44,432 bases of DNA, taken from Paludibacteraceae bacterium (GTDB lineage: Bacteria; Bacteroidota; Bacteroidia; Bacteroidales; Paludibacteraceae). Under the pieces are notes generated by a model. That model ran no database searches, was not told the origin of the DNA, and saw only the letters and a list, made by a program, of their open reading frames with translations. The DNA is taken from the NCBI GenBank assembly GCA_017430235.1, contig JAFRNH010000043.1, forward strand, positions 1 to 44,432. The letters run 5' to 3'. Positions 9,191-17,650 of this stretch are shown piece after piece (the stretch's first letter is position 1; each line of letters begins with the position of its first letter). A program made the position numbers and the translations under genes.

Positions 9191-9221
9191 TTTGTTTTTA
9201 ATATCTTTTTGTTTATATTTG
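9191..9221 (+). promoter_or_regulatory. Promoter of the ammonium transporter gene
   Basis: TTTG (9191-9194) and TATATTTG (9214-9221) are separated by exactly 19 bases, a perfect match to the Bacteroidota promoter consensus. The expected transcript start is near 9228, giving a leader of roughly 50 bases. Confidence 0.85.
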
Positions 9222-9280
9222 CATTGGTTTTATGTACAGAGTATTTGTAAAGATAATAAATTAATTAAAATAGTAATCAG

Positions 9281-10660
9281 ATGAAAAAACGTTGGATTAT
9301 TTTTTTCGTATGCCTGACGCTGATAGCTGTCATAGGCTGGTTTATCCCTGATCAGCAGGAGATATGGGAACTAAGTGACAATGTTAGTAGGACTGATATT
9401 GCATGGATGTTAACAGCGACAATCTTTGTGCTCATGATGACGCCGGGTTTGTCGTTTTTTTATGGTGGAATGGTACGAAAGAAGAATATCATATCGACCA
9501 TTTTGCAGAGTATCATAGCGATGGGAATCATCAGTGTTGTATGGGTTTTCTGTGGATTTAGTCTTTCTTTTGGAGATGACATTGCGGGTGTGATTGGAAA
9601 TCCATCCACCTACTTTTTCATGCAGAATGTAGGAGGTCAGGCGACAGACAATCTTTCTCAGGCATTGGGGTTGACGATACCAATAGCGTTATATGCATTG
9701 TTCCAAATGAAGTTTGCCATTATAACGCCATCATTGATAACGGGTTCTTTTGCAGAGCGTGTGCATTTTTCCAGCTATTTAGTTTTCATGGTTTTGTTTT
9801 GTATATTCATCTATTGTCCGTTGGCACACTGCACATGGCATCCAGAGGGTTTGTTTGCTCAGATGCATGTAAAGGATTTTGCGGGAGGTATTGTGGTGCA
9901 TGCTTCTTCTGGAATAGCAGCTCTTGTGGGAGCTATTTTCTTGGGCAAGAGACACAATGTAGGTAATCAGCAACCTGCAAATATTCCTTATGTGATGTTG
10001 GGTGCTGCTTTGTTGTGGTTGGGTTGGTTCGGATTCAATGCTGGTTCTAGTTTGCATGCTGATGGCATGGCTGTCAAAGCATTCTTGAACACCAACACGG
10101 CTGCTGCTACTGCTATGATGACATGGATTTTCTTCGATTGCATCAGAGGACGTAAACCTTCTGCTATGGGTGCTGCCATTGGTGGTGTGGTTGGATTGGT
10201 TGCCATCACCCCTTCTGCTGGTTGGGTGAGCACGAGCGAGAGTGTGGTTATCGCATTCATCACTGCCATCATTTCCAACTTCGCTTGTTACATCAAAAAC
10301 AAGAAAACAGCTGTAGACGATGCTTTGGATGTCTTCCCTACTCATGGATTGGGTGGTATTGTTGGAACATTGCTTACAGGTGTGTTTGTCTACAAATATG
10401 AACCTAGTTTGGCTGAGGAGGGCGTTACTCACATGCAGTTCTTCGTCAACCACGTGCTTGCCATTCTCATCGTATTTGTCTACACCTTTGGAATGTCTTA
10501 CCTTCTATATAAATTGACTGATAAGATGATCACCTTCAGAGTTTCTGAAAAGAGTGAGGAGATCGGATTGGATAGAAGTCAGCACGATGAGCATTATGGT
10601 AGATTGAGAGAGATCGCAGAGTATGACGATAGAACATTTGATACAACAAGCGACGATTGA
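9281..10660 (+). CDS. amt: Ammonium transporter, Amt family
   Basis: A 459-residue inner-membrane protein with a cleavable or anchoring hydrophobic N-terminus and about eleven further membrane spans, typical of trimeric Amt channels that import ammonium. Family landmarks are TPGLSFFYGGMVRKKN near residue 55, the GFNAGSSLHADG segment near 250 and DVFPTHGLGGIVGTLLTGV near 350, which carries one of the paired pore histidines. The soluble C-terminal tail of about 45 residues is where PII proteins bind in relatives, but no glnK/glnB gene is adjacent. It has its own consensus promoter and terminator. A separate inverted repeat upstream suggests regulated expression. Confidence 0.96.
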   Translation: MKKRWIIFFVCLTLIAVIGWFIPDQQEIWELSDNVSRTDIAWMLTATIFVLMMTPGLSFFYGGMVRKKNIISTILQSIIAMGIISVVWVFCGFSLSFGDDIAGVIGNPSTYFFMQNVGGQATDNLSQALGLTIPIALYALFQMKFAIITPSLITGSFAERVHFSSYLVFMVLFCIFIYCPLAHCTWHPEGLFAQMHVKDFAGGIVVHASSGIAALVGAIFLGKRHNVGNQQPANIPYVMLGAALLWLGWFGFNAGSSLHADGMAVKAFLNTNTAAATAMMTWIFFDCIRGRKPSAMGAAIGGVVGLVAITPSAGWVSTSESVVIAFITAIISNFACYIKNKKTAVDDALDVFPTHGLGGIVGTLLTGVFVYKYEPSLAEEGVTHMQFFVNHVLAILIVFVYTFGMSYLLYKLTDKMITFRVSEKSEEIGLDRSQHDEHYGRLREIAEYDDRTFDTTSDD

Positions 10661-10688
10661 TTTTAGTTTTGTAATAAGTGAAAATGTG

Positions 10689-10724
10689 AAGGGTGTGTCA
10701 AAATTCCTTTGGCACACCCTTTCT
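10689..10724. terminator. Terminator hairpin between convergent amt and the lipoprotein operon
   Basis: AAGGGTGTG pairs with CACACCCTT and the stem continues with CAAA/TTTG around an ATTCC loop, with one G-T pair. It can act on amt and, through the A-rich left flank, on the - strand operon. Confidence 0.8.
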
Positions 10725-10735
10725 GTTAGTCACCT

Positions 10736-11209
10736 TTATTTGATAGTGATGCTCACGGATTTTATCTGTTGCCATCCTGTGGCATCTGTCAATCGGATTA
10801 CAAAATGATAATTTCCCGTATCAATATCAGTTGGAATGGGAATTTCAAGATTTGCCTGATAAGAGGTTTGCCCTTCTGGAATATGGTAGTCTTTGTTGTA
10901 GACCCATGGATTCACTGGACTTTTCTTCTCTTCCATTTCACACTCTCCAGCCACCGTACTGTGTGTATGATGGTCGAAGTTGTTGTGCACCTCGATGTTG
11001 TAGTTCCCCAGTTCGTTGTCGTCGGTAAACAAGCACCGAACGGGAATCACCTCTCCACGAAAGAAAGACTGACATTGTTGAGGATAGCAATCCTCACTGT
11101 CTTCAATGGTGGGTGGCACCATGTCCTTCTCGTTATGTTCACTGACGCATGCACCTATCATAAGAAGGAGACATACTGTGATAATGATTGATAAGGAAAT
11201 TTTTTTCAT
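10736..11209 (-). CDS. DUF4625-like lipoprotein
   Basis: A 157-residue lipoprotein: a hydrophobic signal ends in LMIGAC, a good signal peptidase II lipobox (Cys21). The mature part is a single beta-sandwich-like domain with the layout of DUF4625 proteins (PPTIEDSED near the start, DTGNYHFVIRLTDATG near the end). It contains cysteines at CYPQQC and a local HNNFDHHTHS cluster that could bind metal. It is the last gene of the - strand operon with the paralogue at 11224 and the TonB receptor at 11720. I infer a periplasmic or surface accessory protein for that receptor. The family has no firmly known biochemical role. Confidence 0.65.
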   Translation of the reverse strand: MKKISLSIIITVCLLLMIGACVSEHNEKDMVPPTIEDSEDCYPQQCQSFFRGEVIPVRCLFTDDNELGNYNIEVHNNFDHHTHSTVAGECEMEEKKSPVNPWVYNKDYHIPEGQTSYQANLEIPIPTDIDTGNYHFVIRLTDATGWQQIKSVSITIK

Positions 11210-11223
11210 ATCTGCTGTATAAA

Positions 11224-11700
11224 TTAATGATTATGATCGTGTTCATGGTCGTCATCATCATCGTCATCCCCCGCAACGATGGTTAGTTCGCTTTTGGCAG
11301 AACCAGTTTGCCCTTGTTGGTCGGTAACGATGACATGCAGGTGATATTCGCCTAAAGGTGCATCTTCGGGAATATCGATGTGCTCATGAAATTCACAGTT
11401 GCGTATGCCGATGTATTTGGAATATTTTGAGGCATCATCGTATTTGAATTCCATTTCGTAGTCTCCATCCTCTTGGTGAATCTCAACAAGTATAGTTTTG
11501 ATCAATCCTTCTGCGATAATATCACCTTCCAAATGCATCTCATGACCGGGATGAGCGTGTTTGCTGTTGTCGTGTCCCACTTCTGTTAGTTGAATTTTGG
11601 GAGCTTCTACTTTCTCATCCTCTTCGTGACAAGCTGTAAATGATAAAATTGTTGCGAATGAAAGTAGCATCAAGGCTACATTGATTATGTTTTTTTTCAT
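11224..11700 (-). CDS. DUF4625-like lipoprotein with Asp/His-rich tail
   Basis: A 158-residue lipoprotein, lipobox LSFTAC (Cys24), paralogous in layout to the neighbour at 10736. Two regions look metal-binding: HDNSKHAHPGHEMH near residue 44 and the extreme C-terminus, a run of seven Asp followed by HEHDHNH. The central domain has the beta-sandwich pattern of DUF4625 (LGEYHLHVIVTDQQGQ). It lies 14 bases upstream of the other lipoprotein and 19 bases downstream of the TonB receptor, in one operon. The poly-acid/His tail is typical of proteins that handle zinc, nickel or cobalt outside the cytoplasm; that role is inference. Confidence 0.7.
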   Translation of the reverse strand: MKKNIINVALMLLSFATILSFTACHEEDEKVEAPKIQLTEVGHDNSKHAHPGHEMHLEGDIIAEGLIKTILVEIHQEDGDYEMEFKYDDASKYSKYIGIRNCEFHEHIDIPEDAPLGEYHLHVIVTDQQGQTGSAKSELTIVAGDDDDDDDHEHDHNH

Positions 11701-11719
11701 GATTTCTGAATTTTAAATT

Positions 11720-13825
11720 TTAAAAATTGTAGGAAGCCGTCAGAGAAAAGTTTCTTCCTGCTTCTGGTACGCCAATTAGTCTGTAATAACTAGTATGGTC
11801 ATAATAACGACGGTTTAGCAAGTTTTGAGCTTGTAAACTGAGAGAGAGCGCCTGATGCTCTTTTCCTTTGAAGTGGAAACAGTGACCTAATGAGGCATTC
11901 AACAGGAAGTAACCGTCCGTGGGCTTTTCCGGTGGCACAATCTCTGTTTGTTTGCCTGTATACTGACCTGTCACAGATAGGAAACTCTCTTCCCATGGTT
12001 TGTAGGTCGTGGTGAATGACGCATTCCATGGTTGTGAGAAAGGGAGGGTGTATCCTTTCTTGTCGCCTGAAGCCAGACGAGCGTAGAGATATTCTCCTGT
12101 CAGTTCACTCTCCAATTGCTTTATCCATTTGTAAGTGGCTTGCACTTCGACGCCCCAACGCACCACCTTGGCTTGTGTATAGTTGTATACCTGCAAGCCT
12201 TCGTAATACTCTGATGTTGGGTTCATATAGATATAATTGCTGAAGTAGTTTAGGAATGGGTCCACCTTCACGGTCAGGCGTGTGCCTGTCCAGCAAAAAT
12301 TAGCATCCAATTGGTAACTCTCCTCAGGGTCGAGGTCGGCATTTCCAACTTCGTATCGGAAGATATGATAATTGACGCCATCAGTACCTAATTCTTTTGG
12401 AATAGGAGTTCGAAAACCTTTTCCGATATTGGATTTCACCGACCATTTCTCTGCGTTATAGTTAGCGCCGATACTCCAGGTCACACTGTTAAATGTCAGT
12501 ATACGGTCTTCTGATCGTTGTTTGTATTCACCTAACGTCTTATACCAATCTTGATAGGGATAGATATGAGTGCGGGTCCAGTCGTATCGCACACCACCGC
12601 TCAAACTCAGTTGTTGGTTGATGTACCAACGGTCATGAACATAGAGTCCCGTTGTGAGGTTGCGAAAATCAGGAATGATAAATCCCCAACCATCACGTTT
12701 GTTATGCTGATGTTCCATGCTGGTTCCGATGTTCAGCGTATGGTTGTTGGCAATCATTTTTTTTGCTGATACGAGGACCGTGTAGGTGTTTTTATTAAAC
12801 CTACGTTCTAGCGCATTATCAGGTTGAGGCATGTAGCCGTGACTGACAGGTTCGGATTGCTCTTCACGCACATTGTTTTGAAATGATAAATCACTTGACA
12901 TGCGCCATGAGGCGATACGCCAATCTGTATGATTCATCACTTTCAGGTGATTTACGCGATGAAAGGGGAGATCCACATCACGTCTGTGTGCGTCGTAGTC
13001 GATATCGCTAAGTCGCACTTCCAAACCATGTGCGTTGGCAAAGAAACCACTTTTACCATTGGTGTTGCTGATTCGCAAACTGGATGATAAGTTTTTCCCT
13101 TGATAACCAACCATCACACTGCCGTCTAGCTCGTGCCCTGCGGTGTTGCGGAGTCTTCCATCTTTCAGTTGGATGTAGTAGGAATAATACTGAATACTGT
13201 CTGTGGGTACTCGGTAGTCTCCATAACTATTGCCAGAGAAAGCGGCTTTCCAGTAGAATCCTTTCTCACCAATCCCACCTAGTCGGAGGGCACCTCCAAC
13301 AGAGGCATTGTTGCTGTGATAGAACGTCTTGACCTTTCCCTCCAATTTGCGTTCGGGAATGTCGTTACTATAGATGTTGATCACACCACCTATGGCATCG
13401 GAACCGACAAGTAGGGCAGAGGGACCTTTGATGATCTCGATGCGGTCAATATCCATTTGCGAGATCTCCAGTCCGTGATCCTCTCCCCATTGTTGTCCTT
13501 CGTGTTTTATGCCGTTTTCAGTAACGGCTGTTCTGTTGAAGCCTAAACCACGAATGGCAGGTTTCGATTCTCCGGAACCTATGGTCATTGCCTTCACACC
13601 AGGGATGAAAGATAAGCTTTGCATCAGACTGCCTCCCAGATGTGTTTCAATGAACTGCTGACTAATGTCTACCACAGGTTGTGCAGATTTCATTTGTACT
13701 TGTCGCTCCGTAGAGTTACCATATATGGTGATCTCTTGCAGCGTCTCGTCTTTTAACGTGTCCGTTTGCGCATAGTTCATCCATGGCCATGCGACAAGGA
13801 GCACTGTCCATACATATTTATTCAT
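11720..13825 (-). CDS. TonB-dependent receptor, probable metal or metal-chelate uptake
   Basis: A 701-residue receptor with a short signal peptide (cleavage likely after NYAQ) and a TonB-box-like start (LQEITIYGNS). The plug spans about residues 35-155 and includes SLSFIPGVKAMTIGSGESKPAIRG and the conserved IEIIKGPSALLVGSDAIGGVINI, followed by a 22-strand-type barrel ending in an aromatic residue (ASYNF), as outer-membrane barrels do. No SusC N-terminal extension. The context of His- and Asp-rich lipoproteins points to a divalent metal such as zinc (ZnuD-like role) rather than glycans, but the substrate is not readable from sequence. A small membrane protein gene lies 70 bases upstream in the same direction. 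Confidence 0.85.
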   Translation of the reverse strand: MNKYVWTVLLVAWPWMNYAQTDTLKDETLQEITIYGNSTERQVQMKSAQPVVDISQQFIETHLGGSLMQSLSFIPGVKAMTIGSGESKPAIRGLGFNRTAVTENGIKHEGQQWGEDHGLEISQMDIDRIEIIKGPSALLVGSDAIGGVINIYSNDIPERKLEGKVKTFYHSNNASVGGALRLGGIGEKGFYWKAAFSGNSYGDYRVPTDSIQYYSYYIQLKDGRLRNTAGHELDGSVMVGYQGKNLSSSLRISNTNGKSGFFANAHGLEVRLSDIDYDAHRRDVDLPFHRVNHLKVMNHTDWRIASWRMSSDLSFQNNVREEQSEPVSHGYMPQPDNALERRFNKNTYTVLVSAKKMIANNHTLNIGTSMEHQHNKRDGWGFIIPDFRNLTTGLYVHDRWYINQQLSLSGGVRYDWTRTHIYPYQDWYKTLGEYKQRSEDRILTFNSVTWSIGANYNAEKWSVKSNIGKGFRTPIPKELGTDGVNYHIFRYEVGNADLDPEESYQLDANFCWTGTRLTVKVDPFLNYFSNYIYMNPTSEYYEGLQVYNYTQAKVVRWGVEVQATYKWIKQLESELTGEYLYARLASGDKKGYTLPFSQPWNASFTTTYKPWEESFLSVTGQYTGKQTEIVPPEKPTDGYFLLNASLGHCFHFKGKEHQALSLSLQAQNLLNRRYYDHTSYYRLIGVPEAGRNFSLTASYNF

Positions 13826-13895
13826 TGTTTTGGCTGCTTCCTGTTAGATAAAATAAGTTTTGCACGGCAACTCTATTGACGAGAAGCCGTGATAA

Positions 13896-14270
13896 TCATA
13901 CAAGTGTGTATGAAACAGGAGGTCCGCGCAGGGGGTGTAAAAGTATTGGGACAGTGGGAACAAACCCAGATTTCCACCAACCTAATACTGAGTTGAATAC
14001 AGATAGAAATGCCAACGACACTATTCCAGTCACCACATACGGTAGTGATAGGAACTGACATAGAATACAGTCGAAACAGTGTGTGGCTGTTTCTGTGAAG
14101 TGGCCTGCATGATCGATGTTATGTGCACACTCATAACATTTTATTGAGTGCGATTCTTCGTGAATGTGCAACAACGACAACGCCATCATTGGTATAAATA
14201 CCAATAATAACAATCTTGCGGAGAGAATTCTTCGCAGACGGATGTTGTGGATGTTGAACAATCTTCTCAT
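13896..14270 (-). CDS. Small His/Cys-rich membrane protein
   Basis: A 124-residue protein from the ATG at 14270; the frame is open to a TTG at 14300 but that lies before the predicted transcript start. It has two hydrophobic segments, about residues 17-32 and 79-99, with a soluble loop between them rich in possible metal ligands: HIHEESHSIKCYECAHNIDH, then HCFDCILC. This resembles the general pattern of DUF2946-like proteins found beside metal receptors, but I do not recognise the family with confidence. As first gene of the operon that continues with the TonB receptor and two lipoproteins, it may sense or pass on the same metal. Confidence 0.6.
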   Translation of the reverse strand: MRRLFNIHNIRLRRILSARLLLLVFIPMMALSLLHIHEESHSIKCYECAHNIDHAGHFTETATHCFDCILCQFLSLPYVVTGIVSLAFLSVFNSVLGWWKSGFVPTVPILLHPLRGPPVSYTLV

Positions 14271-14278
14271 ACAAGGTG

Positions 14279-14286
14279 CAAAGTTA
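14279..14286 (-). promoter_or_regulatory. -7 box for the metal-uptake operon
   Basis: On the - strand this reads TAACTTTG, a TAnnTTTG match, a few bases upstream of the ATG at 14270. No good -33 was found at N19-20. The same CAAAGTTATG block recurs in both spacers of the J-protein array (15359-15368 and 16410-16419), so it may be a copied promoter. Confidence 0.45.
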
Positions 14287-14300
14287 TGAGAAAATTTCAA

Positions 14301-15302
14301 TTAACGTTGTAGTTTTTCATAGGCATCGTTGATTTTCATCATCATCTCCTCGCATTCCTCGATTCTATCGGCGTTTTTCGGCAAATCAGGATGGTGCTGA
14401 AGGGCTAAGTTATGATAGGCTTGTTTGATCTCTTCGATAGAAGCCTCCTCATCCAAACCGAGTATGGCATAATAGGGTTTCAGACTGGCAGCGGAATATT
14501 CACCCAGTGTCGATGTGCTTTTACGTTCGAAATCGTCAAATTCAGTGCGCAAGGATGAGTATCGGTTCTTGAAATATTCGATGTAACGGTTGTTGAGTTT
14601 CAGTTGCGTCATTATCTGCATCAACAGTTCCCACTCATCATTGTGGATGCCATCTTGCTCAACTGTCAGTTGGAACAGAAGGTTCATCAGAGACTTCTTC
14701 TCGCCCAGACTTGTTTCCTTCCAATACTGATAAGACTTCTCTATCTGCGAATCGGAATATTCCTGATCGAAGGCAAGTTCAAGTTCCTTTTCATTCAAGA
14801 ACCCCGATAGGAATATCTTCTGTTCCTCTTTTGCTCCTTCGTTCAGTTGACATAGCTGATTGATGCATGGCGGCAGATAAGAAATGGATTCATCGCCGCC
14901 TAATTGTTTTCTATGGGAGATATAATTCTCTATCTTTTTCTTTGTTATGCCCCATCCCTTTTCATGGTGGTGGAAGAGACGGTCAGAGATACGACTAAAG
15001 ATTCGCAGGTTGGACACCCATTTAGGATATTTTGTCCAAAAATAAATGAGCAGAACAATAGCTGGGTATATTATGAAAAAATAAATTGAAATTTCAACAA
15101 ATTTATCAGGCAATGATGTTATCAGTTGTCCCAACATGGTTGATTTATTTCTGTATAACACAAAGAGTCCAATTGGAATAAAAAGGGGAAGACATGGTAA
15201 AAACTTCAGAAAGAGTCTAATAAGAATATCCGGTGTTTTGAAGAAAATTGTGTGAATTAACTTTAGCCGTTCATATTGACGAACAATTTCGTTTCTGTTC
15301 AT
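14301..15302 (-). CDS. DjlA-like membrane J-domain protein, copy 1
   Basis: A 333-residue protein with architecture: a conserved short N-terminus (MNRNEIVRQYER), two hydrophobic segments (about 31-50 and 72-89), a helical TerB-like domain (about 150-235, with the D217-x2-H220-x2-E223 pattern in [10 protein letters not shown]), a linker with KSTSTLGEYS and a C-terminal J domain (about 276-333) with the HPD triad at 304-306. This order matches DjlA-type co-chaperones, which sit in the inner membrane and stimulate DnaK. It is the most downstream of three tandem copies; the next is 79 bases away. The membrane part differs much more between copies than the J domain. The client or trigger is unknown. 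Confidence 0.8.
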   Translation of the reverse strand: MNRNEIVRQYERLKLIHTIFFKTPDILIRLFLKFLPCLPLFIPIGLFVLYRNKSTMLGQLITSLPDKFVEISIYFFIIYPAIVLLIYFWTKYPKWVSNLRIFSRISDRLFHHHEKGWGITKKKIENYISHRKQLGGDESISYLPPCINQLCQLNEGAKEEQKIFLSGFLNEKELELAFDQEYSDSQIEKSYQYWKETSLGEKKSLMNLLFQLTVEQDGIHNDEWELLMQIMTQLKLNNRYIEYFKNRYSSLRTEFDDFERKSTSTLGEYSAASLKPYYAILGLDEEASIEEIKQAYHNLALQHHPDLPKNADRIEECEEMMMKINDAYEKLQR

Positions 15303-15381
15303 GGATGAATCTGATTGGTGATTATCGAGGGTTATTCTTTGTGATTTTCAAACAAGGTACAAAGTTATGAGAAAATTCTGA
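15303..15381 (-). repeat. 79-bp conserved spacer of the J-protein array, copy 1
   Basis: This spacer and the one at 16354-16432 have the same length and nearly the same sequence, including the segment just upstream of the start codon and a - strand TAACTTTG -7 box close to the preceding stop. The duplicated unit was therefore gene plus spacer. Confidence 0.8.
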
Positions 15382-16353
15382 TTAACGTTGTAGTTTCTCA
15401 TAAGCATCGTTGATTTTCATCATCATCTCCTCGCATTCCTCGATTCTATCGGCGTTTTTCGGCAAATCAGGATGGTGCTGAAGGACTAAGTTATGATAGG
15501 CTTGTTTGATCTCTTCGATGGATGCCTCCTCCTTCAATCCTAGTACGGCATAATAGGGTTTCAATCTGGCAACAGAATACTCTCCCAGTGTTGATGTGCT
15601 CTTACGTTCATAATCGTCAAATTCAGTACGCAATGGGGAGTATCGGTTCTTGAAATATTCGATGTAACGGTTGTTGAATTTCAGTTGCGTCATTATCTGT
15701 ATCAATAGTTTCCATTCATCATTATGGATGCCGTCTTGCTCAACTGTGAGTTTGAACAGGAGTTCCATCAGAGTCTTCTTCTTTCCCAACTCTTTTCCCC
15801 TCCAATATTGATAGGCGCTCTCTATTTGCGCATCTGAATACTCCTTGTCGAAGACAAGTTTAAGTTCCTTTTCATTCAAAAAACCCGATAGAAATGTCTT
15901 CTGTTCCTCTTTTGCTTCTTCGTTTAGTTGACATAGCTGATTGATGCATGGCAGTAGATAAGAAATGGAATCATCGTCACCTAACTGCGTTCTGTGGGAG
16001 ATATAATCCTCTATCTCTTTTTTTGTCATGCCCCATTTTTTCTCATGATTTTGGAAGACACGGTCTGAGAAACGACTAAAGATTTGCAGATTGTTTACCC
16101 ATTTAGGGTATTTGGTCATACTAAGTATATAACTAACGCCCAACCCCGGTACTATAAGAACAAAAAACGCAAAACCTACAGATTCTACTATTTCGTGAGG
16201 TAGAAGGAATATTAATCCAACTCCAAGGAAAAGAGATAGAGGAACTAAGATGACTTTCAAAAAGAATTTAATAAGAAGATCTGGTGTTTTGAAGAAAATG
16301 GTATTAAATGTCTTTACCTGTTCATATTGACGAACAATTTCGTTTCTGTTCAT
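15382..16353 (-). CDS. DjlA-like membrane J-domain protein, copy 2
   Basis: A 323-residue paralogue of the genes on either side. The first 25 residues and everything from about residue 105 on align closely with copy 1; the hydrophobic part between (about 30-85, containing VILVPLSLFLGVGLIF and AFFVLIVPGLG segments) is unrelated in detail. The TerB-like motif [10 protein letters not shown] is kept and the HPD triad is at 294-296. As in copy 1, the J domain is at the very C-terminus. It is flanked by 79-bp spacers that match each other. Function is inferred from domain order only: membrane-anchored recruitment of DnaK. Confidence 0.8.
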   Translation of the reverse strand: MNRNEIVRQYEQVKTFNTIFFKTPDLLIKFFLKVILVPLSLFLGVGLIFLLPHEIVESVGFAFFVLIVPGLGVSYILSMTKYPKWVNNLQIFSRFSDRVFQNHEKKWGMTKKEIEDYISHRTQLGDDDSISYLLPCINQLCQLNEEAKEEQKTFLSGFLNEKELKLVFDKEYSDAQIESAYQYWRGKELGKKKTLMELLFKLTVEQDGIHNDEWKLLIQIMTQLKFNNRYIEYFKNRYSPLRTEFDDYERKSTSTLGEYSVARLKPYYAVLGLKEEASIEEIKQAYHNLVLQHHPDLPKNADRIEECEEMMMKINDAYEKLQR

Positions 16354-16432
16354 GGATGAATCTGATTGGTGAATATCGAGGGTTATTCTTTGTTATTCTC
16401 ATTCAATGTACAAAGTTATGGGAAAATTCCGA
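16354..16432 (-). repeat. 79-bp conserved spacer of the J-protein array, copy 2
   Basis: Near-identical partner of 15303-15381, also with the CAAAGTTATG block (a - strand -7 box). Confidence 0.8.
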
Positions 16433-17386
16433 TTAACGTTGTAGTTTCTCATAAGCATCGTTGATTTTCATCATCATCTCCTCGCATTCCTCGATTCTAT
16501 CGGCGTTTTTCGGTAAATCAGGATGGTGTTGCAGGGCCAGGTTATGATAGGCTTGTCTAATCTCCTCGATGGATGCGTCCTTCTCCAATCCAAGCACTGC
16601 ATAATAAGGCTCTAAACTAGCAGCAGAGTACTCTCCCAGCGATGAGGTACTCTTGCGTTCGAAATCATCAAATTCTGTACGTAAAGAGGAATATCGGTTC
16701 TTGAAATAGTAGAAGTAATTTTCGTTGAACCTCAATTGCGTCATTATCTGCATCAACAGTTTCCACTCATCATTGTGGATGCCATCCTGTTCAACTGCCA
16801 GTTTGAATAGGAGCTCCATCAGGGACTTCTTCTCTCCCAGACCTGTTTCCTTCCAATACTGATAAGACTTCTCTATTTGTGAATCGGAATATTCCTGATC
16901 GAAGGCAAGTTCAAGTTCCTTTTCATCCAAGAACCCCGATAGAAACGTCTCCTGTTCCTTTTTTGCTCCTTCATTCAGCTGACATAGCTGATTGATGCAT
17001 GGTAGCAGATAAGGGATGGAATCATCGGCGCCTAATTGTTTTCTATGGGAGATATAATTCTCTATTTTTTCCTTTGTTATGCCCCATTCCTTTTCATGGT
17101 GGTGGAAAAAACGGTCAGAGATACGACTAAAGATTCGCAGGTTGGACACCCATTTAAGATATTTTGTATCGAGATAAATAACAGGAAGGGAATAAAAGCC
17201 TATAAGTATTAATACGAGAGAGATTTCTCCAATATCGTATATAATAGCTAATACAATTCCAATAATAATGGTAAAACATGGTAAAGATTTCAAAAAGAGT
17301 TCAATAAGAAAATTCGGTGCATCGAAGAAAATAGTGTGAATTAACTTTACCCGTTCATATTGGCGAACAATCTCGTTTCTGTTCAT
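16433..17386 (-). CDS. DjlA-like membrane J-domain protein, copy 3
   Basis: A 317-residue paralogue from the ATG at 17386, chosen because it gives the same N-terminus (MNRNEIVRQYERVKLIH) and the same preceding bases as copies 1 and 2; the frame remains open for 37 more codons upstream but that part is not shared. Two hydrophobic segments lie at about 35-75, the TerB-like [10 protein letters not shown] motif is kept, and the HPD triad is at 288-290. Downstream of about residue 80 it is very close to copy 1 (for example FSRISDRFFHHHEKEWGIT). It is the first gene of the array, divergent from sodB. Confidence 0.8.
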   Translation of the reverse strand: MNRNEIVRQYERVKLIHTIFFDAPNFLIELFLKSLPCFTIIIGIVLAIIYDIGEISLVLILIGFYSLPVIYLDTKYLKWVSNLRIFSRISDRFFHHHEKEWGITKEKIENYISHRKQLGADDSIPYLLPCINQLCQLNEGAKKEQETFLSGFLDEKELELAFDQEYSDSQIEKSYQYWKETGLGEKKSLMELLFKLAVEQDGIHNDEWKLLMQIMTQLRFNENYFYYFKNRYSSLRTEFDDFERKSTSSLGEYSAASLEPYYAVLGLEKDASIEEIRQAYHNLALQHHPDLPKNADRIEECEEMMMKINDAYEKLQR

Positions 17387-17539
17387 GGATGAATCTGATT
17401 GGTTGTGAATGAAGATAATACGTGATTTTAATAGGGAAGAATGCAATTCTTCCGTACAAAGATATTTATTTTGTAGCATAGATGTGGAAATGAGCATAGA
17501 AAAATCCGATTATTTTTATATATTTGGCAGGCAATGATA

Positions 17540-17570
17540 TTTGTCTTGTCGTACATTCGTTCTAGTTGTG
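17540..17570 (+). promoter_or_regulatory. Candidate sodB promoter
   Basis: TTTG at 17540-17543 and TAGTTGTG at 17563-17570 (one mismatch to TAnnTTTG) are 19 bases apart, about 80 bases before the sodB start. A second TATATTTG at 17519-17526 lacks a good -33. Confidence 0.4.
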
Positions 17571-17650
17571 TATGGAAGGTGTGTTCGCAGAAGATAGTAT
17601 AAGAGAATGTTTTCTAACAAGGGGTTATCCTCATAATAAATAAAAAACAA

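Noticed and set aside
9281-10660. Change in codon use between the first and second half of amt as a sign of a mosaic gene
   Set aside because: The second half does use more C-ending codons, but the protein is continuous and normal along its length. Without a proper calculation the effect is too weak to claim recombination.
14301-17386. J-protein array as DnaJ or CbpA chaperone genes
   Set aside because: The J domain is C-terminal, there is no Gly/Phe region, zinc-finger or client-binding domain, and membrane plus TerB-like regions precede it. DjlA-like architecture is the better description.
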